64,000 bases of DNA from Coix lacryma-jobi var. lacryma-jobi. Lineage: Eukaryota > Streptophyta > Magnoliopsida > Poales > Poaceae. Positions 9,650-19,965 of this stretch are shown here, one piece after another; positions within the stretch are counted from its first letter, which is position 1; each line of letters starts with the position of its first letter. A program made the translations under genes and the position numbers. The notes under the pieces were generated by a model, which saw nothing but the letters and a program-made list of their open reading frames with translations, made no database searches and had not been told where the DNA came from. The stretch lies in contig CM019830.1 in the NCBI GenBank assembly GCA_009763385.1, forward strand, positions 94,118,649 through 94,182,648, in the 5' to 3' direction.

Positions 9650-10845
9650 AACGACGCCCCCTTTTTCTTTTAGCGAGGCTCGCGCATTTACTCTCGTGAG
9701 CTTGTTTTGAAAAGAGAGCGACGCCCCCTTTTTATTTTAGCGAGGCTCGCGCATTTGCTCTCGTGAGCTTGTTTTGAAAAAACAGCGATGCCCCCTTTTT
9801 TTTTTAGCGAGGCTCGCGCATTTGCTCTCGTGAGCTTGTTTTGAAAAAACAGCGATGCCCCCTTTTTATTTTAGCGAGGCTCGCGCATTTGCTCTCGTGA
9901 GCTTGTTTTGAAAAAACAGTGATGCCCCCTTTTTCTTTTAGCGAGGCTCGCGCATTTGCTCTCGTGAGCTTGTTTTGAAAAAACAGCGACGCCCCCTTTT
10001 TCTTTTAGCGAGGCTCGCGCATTTGCTCTCGGGAGCTTGTTTTGAAAAAACAGCGATGCCCCCTTTTTCTTTTAGCGAGGCTCGCATATTTGCTCTCGTG
10101 AGCTTGTTTTGAAAAAACAGCGACGCCCCCTTTTTCTTTTAGCGAGGCTCGCGCATTTGCTCTCGTGAGCTTGTTTTGAAAAAACAGCGATGCCCCCTTT
10201 TTCTTTTAGCGAGGCTCGCGCATTTGCTCTCGTGAGCTTGTTTTGAAAAAACAGCGATGCCCCCTTTTTCTTTTAGCGAGGCTCGCGCATTTGCTCTCGT
10301 GAGCTTGTTTTGAAAAAACAGCGATGCCCCCTTTTTCTTTTAGCGAGGCTCGCGCATTTGCTCTCGTGAGCTTGTTTTGAAAAAACAACGACGCCCCCTT
10401 TTTCTTTTAGCGAGGCTCGCGCATTTGCTCTCGTGAGCTTGTTTTGAAAAAACAGTGACGCCCCCTTTTTCTTTTAGCGAGGCTCGCGCATTTGCTCTCG
10501 TGAGCTTGTTTTGAAAAAACAGCGACGCCCCCCTTTTTCTTTTAGCGAGGCTCGCGCATTTGCTCTCGTGAGCTTGTTTTGAAAAAACAGCGATGCCCCC
10601 TTTTTCTTTTAGCGAGGCTCGCGTATTTGCTCTCGTGAGCTTGTTTTGAAAAAAACAGCGACGCCCCCTTTTTCTTTTAGCGAGGCTCGCGCATTTGCTG
10701 TCGTGAGCTTGTTTTGAAAAAACAACGATGCCCCCTTTTTCTTTTAGCGAGGCTCGCGTATTTGCTCTCGTGAGCTTGTTTTGAAAAAACAGCGACGCCC
10801 CCTTTTTCTTTTAGCGAGGCTCGCGCATTTGCTCTCGTGATGAGC
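9650..10845. repeat. 67-bp tandem array, about 18 copies, in the Tat element
   Basis: The anchor TTAGCGAGGCTCGC recurs from 9670 to 10811 with a 67-bp period, a few units 68 bp. Each unit holds a C5-T5 tract (GCCCCCTTTTTCTTTTAG), the small dyad GCGAGGCTCGC and the tail GTTTTGAAAAAACAGCGA. Copies are nearly identical. The array lies just past the antisense gene and reads as no sensible protein. Confidence 0.93.
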
Positions 10846-10879
10846 TTCTGTTGTGCTTTGCGGGGGTGCTTGACGTTTT

Positions 10880-11665
10880 TGGACTTCGCGCCTCCCTTTA
10901 TTTTAGGCGGAGGTGAAGTTTACTTTTTGCGAGCCCCTGTCATTTGTGCCAGGGTGCTCGACTTTCCTCCCCTTATGTTAGGCGGAGGTGAGTTTGCTTT
11001 TGCGAGCCCCTGTCGTTTGTTCCAGGGTGCTCGACTTTCCTCCCCTTATCTTAGGCGGAGGTGAAGTTTGCTTTTTGCGAGCCCCTGTCGTTTGTGCCAG
11101 GGTGCTCGACTTTCCTCCCCTTATCTTAGGCGGAGGTGAGTTTGCTTTTGCGAGCCCCTGTCGTTTGTGCCAGGGTGCTCGACTTTCCTCCCCTTATCTT
11201 AGGCGGAGGTGAAGTTTGCTTTTTGCGAGCCCCTGTCGTTTGTGCCAGGGTGCTCGACTTTCCTCCCCTTATCTTAGGCGGAGGTGGGTTTGCTTTTGCG
11301 AGCCCCTGTCGTTTGTGCCAGGGTGCTCGACTTTCCTCCCCTTATCTTAGGCGGAGGTGAGTTTGCTTTTGCGAGCCCCTGTCGTTTGTGCCAGGGTGCT
11401 CGACTTTCCTCCCCTTATCTTAGGCGGAGGTGAGTTTGCTTTTGCGAGCCCCTGTCGTTTGTGCCAGGGTGCTCGACTTTCCTCCCCTTATCTTAGGCGG
11501 AGGTGAGTTTGCTTTTGCGAGCCCCTGTCGTTTGTGCTAGGGTGCTCGACTTTCCTCCCCTTATCTTAGGCGGAGGTGAGTTTGCTTTTTGCGAGCCCCT
11601 GTTGTTTGTGCCAGGGTGCTCGACTTTCCTCCCCTTATCTTAGGCGGAGGTGAAGTTTGCTTTGA
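10880..11665. repeat. 73/75-bp tandem array, 11 anchors, in the Tat element
   Basis: GGCGGAGGTG anchors at 10906, 10981, 11054, 11129, 11202, 11277, 11350, 11423, 11496, 11569 and 11643: intervals alternate 75 and 73 bp at first, then settle at 73. Each unit can form an imperfect hairpin (CGAGCCCCTG with CAGGGTGCTCG). Plus-strand frames repeat RAPVVCARVLDFPPL, but the length is not a multiple of three in most units. Confidence 0.92.
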
Positions 11666-11946
11666 AAAGAAAAGGAATGTTTTTCGAAGCAATCTTAGCA
11701 GGTTTTCATCGAATGTAGCGCTCTTGAAAGAGATCCGCTTTTTCTATGTTTGGGAGTAGAGGGTTGGAGATTTTACTTTTTTGGGGGTTCTAGCCTGTAT
11801 TAATGCTTTGGATACTGCCTCGTTAAAAAACCTTACGCCCCTTCGTAAGGAAAAAGAGTGCAGCTCCTGTTCTTGTCAAGTACATGAGTGTAGATAACAT
11901 AGTATGTGACAAAGATTACATAACGCGAGAGCTCGCTAAGGCTCCG
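11666..11946. other. Spacer between the tandem arrays and the end of pol
   Basis: About 280 bp without a credible frame. It should be the 3' end zone of the gag-pol reading frame on the minus strand. Confidence 0.4.
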
Positions 11947-13482
11947 CTATGGGTAGAATTTGCGAAGGTCGTCAATGTTCCAGGTGTGTGGTAGGATATT
12001 ACCTTCGCTGTCGGAGAGGTGGAAAGAGCCTGGACGATTGCATTCTGCGATCAGGAACGGGCCTGTCCACTTAGGCTGGAACTTTCCAGCCATGCTGGCG
12101 TTTTGTTTACGGATGAGGACGAGGTCACCCTTCTGCAGGTTTTTGATTCTGACCTTTTTATCTCTCCATTTTTTGGTCTCTTCCTGATACTTGCGAAGGT
12201 TGTGAACTGCGCTGCATCTTGTTTCTTCTAGCAAGTCTTTGTCAGTTAGCTTGGCTGGCTCATCATTTGCGAGGGTTGTTCTCGGTGAAACGTATTTTAG
12301 CTCCTCTGGTAACACGGCTTCTTCGCCGAACAAAAGTTTGAAGGGTGTGAATTTGGTTGCTCTGCATTCGGAGGTATTGTGAGACCAGGTGACTGAAGTT
12401 AGCTCGTCTGCCCATTTGCCTTTGGGTCTGCCTTGCAACTTTTTGGATATGGATTGGAAGATTGTTGCGTTGGCTCTTTCGACTAGACCGTTGGACTGCG
12501 GGTGTCGGACTGAGGCGAAGCATAGAATTGTTCCGATTTGTGCACAGAATTCTTTAAAAACCTCGCTGTCAAACTGGGTGCCGTTGTCGACGGTTAGATG
12601 TTGGGGGACTCCAAAGCGACAAACTATCTGCTGCCAGAAAAACTTTTTTACTGCGAGGGAGGTTATGGAGGACAGCGGTCTTGTTTCGGTCCATTTGGTG
12701 AAATATTCCACGACTACCACCGCATAGCGAAGGTTCCCCGGAGCCGTCGGTAGTGGGCCCATGAGATCCATTGCCCACCTTTGCAGAGGCCAGGTTGGGC
12801 ATATGAGGGTTGTGGGAGCCCCTGGGGTGTTTTGGTTTTTTGCTGTCAGTTGACAACCTTCGCACTTCTTGACGATGGTTTCAGCATCTCTCAGCGCAGT
12901 TGGCCAGTAGAAACCTTGCCGGAAAGCCTTTCCTACTAGTGCCCTCGGGCCATTCTGTGAACCACATATACCTTCGTGGATGAGTTTGAGAATGTCGTTA
13001 CCTTCGGACTGTGACACGCACTTGAGCCAAGGTGAGGTTACCGAAGCTTTGAATAGGGTGTTATCCACAATCTTGTACCCTCGCACTCTTTGCTTTAGTC
13101 TGTTCTCTTCTTCTTTGGAGCTGGGTTCATGGAGTCCTTTGATGTAGGCCATGATAGGTGCTCTCCAATCCTCGCACTGAATTGCGCTGATCAGCTTGAT
13201 GCTGATTTCGGAAGCTTCGAAGGCTGACCTAGTGGAAACCTCGTAGAACACATCCGGAGGGAGCTGTAGCTGCTGCGCGGCTGCTTTGGCTAAGCAATCT
13301 GCTTCGCTGTTTTCAGTCCTTGATATTGCTTTTACGGTTATGCCGAGGAAGAAAGATTCTAACCTTCGGACAAATTGAAAATACTTTTGAAGCTCTGGAT
13401 CTTTTGCTTTGTAATTCTTTTCAATGTGCCCCGCGATGACTTGAGAGTCTGTGTTGATAAGTGCCCTTCGGACTGATAACGA
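11947..13482 (-). pseudogene. pol: Tat element pol: end of second RNase H and integrase
   Basis: Same phase as the upstream gag-pol frame; only the TGA at 13483-13485 separates them. The first about 77 codons complete the archaeal-type RNase H (RRALINTDSQVIAGH). Integrase follows: zinc-binding region HEGICGSQ...KKCEGCQ, in which the second His seems replaced by Gln; core with Asp in WAMDLMGPL, Asp in TVDNGTQF and Glu in SNGLVERAN, 36 residues after the second Asp (D,D35E); then the FGEEAVLP and GDLVLIRKQN blocks of the C-terminal domain. Stop at 11947. No chromodomain is visible, as expected for a non-chromovirus lineage. Confidence 0.9.
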
Positions 13483-16400
13483 TCACAGCCTTGAGAGTGC
13501 CAGGATCACAGCCTCGTATTCAGCGGAGTTGTTTGTGCACTTGAAGTCAAGCCTTCTTGCGTATCTCAGCTTCGATGCGGAAGGCGAGAGTAGGATGGCC
13601 GAGGCACCGGCCCCAGTTGCACCCCAAGCTCCGTCGACGTAAACGATCCAAAACTGTTCTTGATGCGGCTCACCGGGGCGAGGGTCGGGTGTCCATTCTG
13701 CTATAAAATCAGCCAGCACTTGTGATTTGATCGCTGTTCTGCCGACGAAGGTCACAGCGTAACTGTTAAGCTCGACTGCCCATTTTGCTATTCTTCCAAC
13801 TGCTTCGTTGTTTTTGAAAATGTTCTCGAGAGGGTACGTCGAAGGTACATGGATCTCGTGCGCCTGGAAATAGTGCTTGAGCTTTCTTGATGCCATGACG
13901 ACAGCGTATGCTATTTTCTCAAGCTCCGAATAATTTCTCTTTGGGCCTTCGAGGGTTTCTGAAACATAGTAGATTGGAGCTTGTCTGGTTTTGTTGTTTT
14001 CGCGGAGCTCCTTGATGAGGACTGCGCTTGCTGCGTGTGGCGAAGCTGCGACGTAGAGTAACAATAAGTCTCCCTTGCTTGGGCTGGTCAGTGCAGTCAA
14101 GCTGGTCAGATACTTTTTCAACTCCTCGAAGGCCTTTTGCTGCTGGGGACCCCAATTGAATGGAGCGTTGCTTCTGAGTGTTTCAAAGAAGGGTAACCCT
14201 CGCTCTGCGGATCTTGAGATGAATCTGCTAAGTGCTGCCAAACGACCGGTCAGACGCTGAGCTGCTTTCTTGGTCGTCGAAGGTTCCATGTTCATGATGG
14301 CATCAATCTTCTCAGGGTTGGCTTCGATTCCTCTGGCTGAGACGATGCAACCTAGCAATTTACCTTCGCTTACCCCGAAAACACATTTTTCTGGGTTTAG
14401 TTTCAGTCCGGCGGACCGGAGGTTGCTGAATACCCTCGATAAGTCTGGTATGTGGTTCTCTTTTAGTTCACTCTGGACGACTAGGTCATCGACATAGGCG
14501 GAGACAGCATGCTCATCCTTGAAAACTTCGGAGGTCATGCGAGCGAAGGTTGAGCCTGCATTTTTCAAACCTTCTGCCATCCTTCGGAAGCAAAAGGTGC
14601 CCGAGGGTGTGATAAAGCTTGTTTTTTCTTCGTCTTGTTCATTCATCCAGATCTGGTGATAGCTTGAGAAGCAATCAAGGAGGGATAGCATTTGGCAACC
14701 TGCCGCTCTGTCGACCAGGGTGCTTATGTTTGGGAGGGGGAAATCATCCTTCGGACAGGCTTTGTTCAAGCAAGTGAAATCGACGCACATTTGCCATTTT
14801 TTGTTCTTCTTTTGGACTAGGACCACATTTGAGAGCCAAGTTGGGTATTTGACTGGGCGAATGACGCCTGCGTCCAGAAGCCTTTTTACCTCAGCCTTCG
14901 CTGCCTCCTTCCTTTCTTCTGACATCTTGCGAAGCTTTTGTTTGATTGGGCGATAGCCTGTTTTGATGTTCAGGCTATGCTCGATCATTGATCTGTTGAC
15001 TCCTTTTAGGTCTTCTGCGGACCAAGCGAAGGTGTCGGAATTTTCTCTGAGGAAGGTGACGAGGTTGCCTTCTGATTGAAGGCCTAGATTGGCTGAAATG
15101 ATCACCTTTCTTTCGGCATTACCCTCGAAGAGTTGGACTTGTTTGGTTTCCTCCTTTGGCGCTGCCTTCACTCTGTCATTGCGGACCTCGCCCTCGACGC
15201 TGATACCGGGGGTTTGAGGTTTTGACAAATTGTGTACATTACGATGCCCCGGGGCTACGTTCCCTTCAGCTGTCCTTGCAATGTCCTGGTCCCCAAATAC
15301 TGCGACCACACCCTTCGGAGCGGGAAGTTTCATGCATAGGTAAGCGGGATGGATGACCGCATTGAACGCGTTTGTGACCCCTCGGCCAAAAATGGCATTG
15401 TATGGGTAGAACATGTCGACGACGTCAAATGTTATATGCTCCGTCCTGCAGTTGATTTCGTCGCCGAAGGTGACGGGCAGAGAAATTTTTCCGATAGCTC
15501 TCACTTGTTGACCACCGAAGCCGTATAGGGGGTTGTCTGCAGGTTGCAGAAGGTTTCTATCAAGCTTCATGCTGTCGAAGGTTGAAGCGAACAAGATGTC
15601 AGCGGAGCTTTCTGTATCGACTAGTATTTTGGTGACGGTCCACCCAGTGAGGTTGGTTTCGATCACCATAGCATCGGTGTGAGGGTAATCTCTCAGCTTC
15701 ATGTCACTGGAATCGAAGGTTATGGGGATGTGCGACCAACGGCCAAATCTATGGGGTCCTTCGACGGCTACGTGGTGGACTCGTCTGGCATGTTCCTTCC
15801 TCTGCCGTTTGTTACCATGGTCTTCATTTGAACCTCCGGTGATAGCTAGAATCACACCGAAGGTTGATGTTGGATTGTTGATGGTCGTTTGGCTCGGGGC
15901 TTCGGCTTTGACAGGTTGTGGTGCTGGTAACGCGGGGATTGGCGGTGGTGGTGGCAGAGCGCTGCTAGCTTGGTATGTTGTTGTAATTTGGTTTTGGGGG
16001 GTAGCTGGGTATGTGACTGTGTAAGGTGGGTTTTGGCGTTGTGGGGTGGTGGTTGGCTGATAAGGGGTTTGGTTGTAGAGTGGGTGGTGAGTGTAAGACG
16101 GTTGTTGCGAAGGTAGGCCGTAGTTTATGGGGGTATACTGGTATGGGGGATTTGGTGGGTGGAAACTTGGTTTCCTGGTGTGGTTGATGGTTCGGGTGTC
16201 GGACGAGGCAGCTTTCCTGGATTCCTGGTATTCTTTACCCTTGGCGAAGCATTCGCATTGCTTTGTTGTGTGTCCCTTTCCCATTCCACAGAAGTGACAA
16301 TACATTTTGGCAGGATCTCGCTGCTGGTACCGCTGATTCGGCGGAGGTGGCAAAACCTGCGGGGCTTGGTTGCTCGGAGGTTGAGCGTTCCGTCTTTGAT

Positions 16401-17346
16401 CTTCGCAATTTGTTGCTTTGTTGATCGCACCGACGTTGCTTTGCTCTTGGCGAAGGTTGCTTTCTCTCGGTTGAGGCCTCGGCTGTGGCCTCTGCTGAGA
16501 CCTCCGAGCATCGGACTTCGCTCTGAAATCCATATCAGCTCTACAGTATCTTTCCATTGTTTCATGCAACTCTTCGATTGAGTTTGCCGGTTTTCTGGCA
16601 AATTTTGAGGAGCATGGTCCTGGGCGCAGGCCACTGACTGCAGCGAGGATGACAGCCTCGTCAGATATCCCCGGGGTCCTTGCTCTGATTTGAATAAACC
16701 TTCGCCAATAATCTTGGAGCGGCTCGCGTTCTTCTTGCTTGCAATTGAACAGCTCGATGGGGTTTGACGGGGCTGGAGTGATGCCCTTGAAATTTGTACA
16801 CAGCTTGTCTCTGAGGGTGGCCCAGGAATCCACAGTTCCGGGGCGAAGGTTGCTGTACCAAGTTTGTGCGATGTCTCGCAGAATGATGACAAAGAATTTT
16901 GCCATTGTTGATTCATCACCGCCTACTGCGGCAACCGCTGCTTCGTAGCTCATGATGAACTGGCAAGGGTCGGAAAGTCCATCATAGCGGGGTAGGTTTT
17001 GTGGATTATAGCATGGTGGCCAGGGCTGGGTTTGGAGTATTTGGGAGAGTGGTGACTTTGGATCGTATGGCATTTGGTGTTGCTGATGCCTTCGCTGAAT
17101 GCGAAGGTTTTGTTCTCTCTCATCTGGGTAGAGTTGGCGGAAGTTTGGGTGTCTCACAGGATGTGGGTCTGGGTGTACTGGTGGTGGTGGGGGTGGTGGA
17201 TGGTAACGAAGGTTATCTTGATTCGGCTCCTCATTCCCCTCTTGCGGCGGGGGAATCTCCTCATCATTCCAGCCTTCGGCTTCGGCTTCTGCCGCGGCGA
17301 GGGATTCCTCCATACGGCGAAGCTGCTCCCTGGCCTCATCGGCCCT
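13483..17346 (-). pseudogene. gag-pol: Tat element gag-protease-RT-RNase H-archaeal-type RNase H
   Basis: 1276 codons open from 17313. Residue numbers from that Met: gag capsid about 90-230; a zinc-knuckle-like CHFC..H....C at about 338-353 with five rather than four residues between the second Cys and His; aspartic protease at about 566 reading VDTESSAD, where the family has DTG, a G-to-E change next to the catalytic Asp; reverse transcriptase about 790-960 with QKKNKKWQMCVDF, LLDCFSSYHQI, FRRMAEGLKNAGSTFARM and the catalytic YVDD at 940-943; RNase H about 1050-1200; a second, archaeal-type RNase H from about 1220 (YVDGAWGATGAGASAIL, TNNSAEYEAV). A TGA at 13483-13485 ends the frame, most simply CGA to TGA. 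The same phase continues past it. Makes particle and cDNA in intact relatives. Confidence 0.9.
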
Positions 17347-17655
17347 CTATCTGATCGAGCGCAATCGGTTATGCTTCTCAAGCTGATCGAGGTGCCTCTT
17401 CTTCTCTTGCAGCTCAGCCTCGAGCCTTTCAAGGGCCTCGAGGCCCACCTCTTCTTCTTCTCCCTCTCCTTCTCCCGAAGTGTGTGGGTGCGGCTGCGTC
17501 GCCACTCGGGCCTGGGGGCCCAGGGATTGGGGTTCCGGGGTGACATTCTCGCCTCCCGAGGGCTGTACAATTTCCTCAGTAGGCGGGACCACCGCCGCCG
17601 TCTCTCTAGCAACGCGCTGGTCCCTCGTCGAAGGTGCTCTCCTGTTTCCCGCCAT
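17347..17655 (-). pseudogene. gag: Tat element gag, N-terminal segment up to an in-frame TAG
   Basis: ATG at 17655 (GAAATGGCG), 17 bp after the PBS. The segment encodes MAGNRRAPSTRDQRV, an acidic stretch and a short coiled coil (LERLEAELQEKKRHLDQLEK), then hits TAG at 17347-17349. The frame continues without interruption in the same phase into the main gag-pol frame at 17346, so this is the true N-terminus of gag with a single nonsense change rather than a separate ORF. The 35-bp leader between LTR and ATG is very short. Confidence 0.8.
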
Positions 17656-17670
17656 TTCAGACTTCGAATC

Positions 17671-17689
17671 CCCACGGACGGCGCCAAAC
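17671..17689 (-). other. Primer-binding site of the Tat element
   Basis: Immediately inside the 5' LTR the minus strand reads GTTTGGCGCCGTCCGTGGGG. TGGCGCCGT is shared with the tRNA-Asp-type PBS of plant gypsy elements; the rest matches imperfectly, so the primer tRNA is only suggested. Confidence 0.75.
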
Positions 17690-18426
17690 TGTTGGAAACG
17701 CACTTGCCCCACCTCCGCACTTGTGCAGGGGGAAGAGCGAAGGCGGCCAAGCGTCGGAAGCGGTAGCGAAGGTAAGGCGGAAGTGGAAGATGCTTAATTT
17801 CCCAAAAGTCGTCGCCTTACACTGTTCATCCCCTTGGTATTTATAGGGAATGCCAAGGGGCACGGGCCAAATTACAAAAGGGTACAGGAAAGATTCCTCG
17901 CCTCCACGCAGGGAGGAAGGGCAAAAGCGTAAATACACAGCTGAAGCGGAAACCCTAATCGGCCACCCTCCAACGCGCCGCCACCTGGCCCTTGTTCACC
18001 TTCGGGGAGAGGTGCGGCGGTTCTGACCTTCGACCGCGCTCGCCCTTGGGCCCGCGCTCCTCCGCCATCTGCCGGACCACCAGCTTTACTTGCCTCCGAA
18101 GGAGAAGACCGAAGGTGTGACCTTCGGCCGTGCTCGCCGGACCTTCGGCTTCGCCTGCCTCCGGGGCAGCGCGCACTCGCCGCTTGCCTGAACCTTCGCT
18201 CCAAGCGAAGGTGGCATTGTGAGTCAGCGAAGGTTTCCTGCAGTGCGACCGTCGACTTAGACCTGCATGGAAATGCAACAAAGCGACGAGGGTCGAACCC
18301 GCATCCGGGGGTTAGGGTAACGGTCTCCAATAGGAGAGGGACCTTGCAAAGACACATAGACTGCGCGAGGGTTATTTCGAGCACTAGTTCGAGCGGCGCT
18401 TCTGCCGAGGGTCCTTTCCCCCAACA
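17690..18426 (-). repeat. 5' LTR of the Tat element (right on the plus strand)
   Basis: 737 bp, minus strand TGTTGGGGGAAAGG to TTTCCAACA. The minus-strand TATAAATA at about 17838-17845 should drive the genomic and gag-pol RNA leftwards. Eight differences from the LTR at 4793. Confidence 0.93.
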
Positions 18427-18431
18427 GTCGC

Positions 18432-18955
18432 TGTCGTCGCTGATCGTCGACTAGGATCGTCGTCGCTCTCGTCGCCGCCTTCGCTCGTTGTCGACCGGAC
18501 TCGTCATCGCCTTCACTCGTCGCCGCCATCGTTCGTCGCCACCTTCGACCGTCGTCGACTAGGCTCGTCGCCGCCTTCGCCTGTCACAGCCGTCGCTCGT
18601 CGTTGACCAGGCTCGTCGCCGCCTTCGCCCCTTGTCGCCTTCGCTCATCGCCGACCCAGCTCGTCGCCGCCTTCGTCGCTGCCGTCACACATCGTCGACC
18701 AGGCTCGTCGCTGCCTTCGTTCGTCGCCGCCTTCGCTCGTCATCGTCTTCGCTCGCCGTCAACCGGGCTCGTCGCCGCCTTCGCCCATCGCCGTCGTCGC
18801 TCGTCGTCGACCAAGCTCGTCGCCGCCTTCGCCCGTCGCCGCCGTCGGTTGTCGTCGACTAGCATCATCAACCGGGCTCATTGCCGTCTTCGCCAAATGA
18901 CTCGCTGACCTCTCCAAACGACCTGTCGATCTCTCCAAATAGCCTGGCTGACGCT
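18432..18955 (+). repeat. CGTCG-rich repeat field of the LARD, continuing after the Tat element
   Basis: The same GTCGTCGACTAGG/CGCCGCCTTCGCTCG blocks as at 3890-4792 resume right after the TSD GTCGC. It degrades towards 18900. Confidence 0.7.
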
Positions 18956-19600
18956 AAAGGAGTTTCAGAGTCGGGGTTACTGTCACCGCCGGACGCGTGC
19001 ATGAGCGCCTGCCCTCTACGCTATGGCAGCCAGTAGCCCTCCCAAGTGATGTCCTGACCTCTCTACGCGTGCATGAGCGCCTGCCCTCTGCGCTACGAAG
19101 GGAAGGCTAAGCTTGGGCTGAGATCTCTAGAGGCTATACGTCCAGTGCCTGTATGCGCTGTTTATGCGCTCGTTCTCCATACGGTCTCCAAGCAGCCTGA
19201 CTGATGCCAACGAAAACTCAGAGCCAGGGCTGTTGTCACCATCGGACGCGTGCATGAGCGCCTGCCCTCTGCGTTACGGTGGCCAACAGCTCTCCTAAGG
19301 GACGTCCCGACCTCTCTACGCGTGCATGAGCGCCTGCCCTCTGCTCTATGAAGGAAAGGCTAACTTGGGCTGAGAATTCTGAGGCTACACGCTCAGCGAC
19401 ACGCATTCGTGCTACCCGCGCGCTCGACGAACGGTCTCCATTCGCCTAGGTCACGCCACGATCGAGCCTCTCAAAAAAGACCCTGACCGTGGTACCTCCC
19501 TACGCGTGCATGAGCGTCTGCCCTCTGCGCTATAGGATGCCAGCAGTGGTTCCTTGGGCGACGCCCTTGACTCCTACGCGCAAACGAGCTCGGCGCTCTA
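18956..19600 (+). repeat. Interspersed 31-bp repeat family of the LARD
   Basis: A nearly invariant block beginning ACGCGTGCATGAGCG and ending CCCTCTGCGCTA recurs at about 18994, 19067, 19247, 19318 and 19502, with a degraded copy near 19577. Spacing alternates about 72 and 180 bp, so pairs of blocks are repeated as one unit of about 255 bp. No coding frame is supported. Confidence 0.75.
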
Positions 19601-19965
19601 CGCTACGGATCCTGGGATAACCCAAGGCCGAACTGTTCATTGCTACGGCTCACGACTATTGGGTCTGCGGAATTTGGGGAATATGCAAAACACGACGACT
19701 CGCTACAAGTTTTATCTCTATTCGCCCAAGAGTCTATTTACAGACTATTCTCCAATGCAATGTTCTACTGCTGCCCTGCGACGAGAAGATCTACATCGAC
19801 GACCAGGGCCTCCGCGGCCGGCTCCGCCTCCATCTCCAGATGCTCCATGTCGGCACGACGACTCCAGGCTCAGGGACTTCGTCAATCTGTAGTCATCCTT
19901 CACCACTGGTTTTTCTCCATATTTTATTTGTACATCATCATGTACTACTGCTCTCCATATTTATT
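19601..19965 (+). other. LARD internal unique segment
   Basis: No repeat or conserved coding motif seen. Short open frames are unremarkable. Confidence 0.35.

Larger units (their letters stand above)
4793..18426 (-). mobile_element. Tat-lineage Ty3/gypsy element with an antisense gene
   Basis: A 13.6-kb element in minus orientation. LTRs of 737 bp (4793-5529 and 17690-18426) differ at 8 sites by eye (1.1%), seven of them transitions. TSD GTCGC is perfect (4788-4792 and 18427-18431). Minus-strand order: 5' LTR, PBS TTTGGCGCCGTCCGTGGGG, gag-protease-RT-RNase H-second RNase H-integrase, spacer with two tandem arrays, antisense gene, polypurine tract ACGAGGGGCTAC, 3' LTR. The archaeal-type second RNase H between the first RNase H and integrase is diagnostic of the Tat lineage. 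At 1.3e-8 substitutions per site per year, a rate often used for grass LTRs, the insertion would be about 0.4 million years old (rough). Confidence 0.92.

Noticed and set aside
10206..10388. Minus-strand open frame inside the 67-bp array, and plus-strand RAPVVCARVLDFPPL repeats in the 73/75-bp array
   Set aside because: Unit lengths are mostly not multiples of three and frames are created by the repetition; no start context or conservation.
9650..11665. Regular repeat units considered as a CRISPR array
   Set aside because: Units are contiguous with no unique spacers, and the context is a plant retrotransposon.
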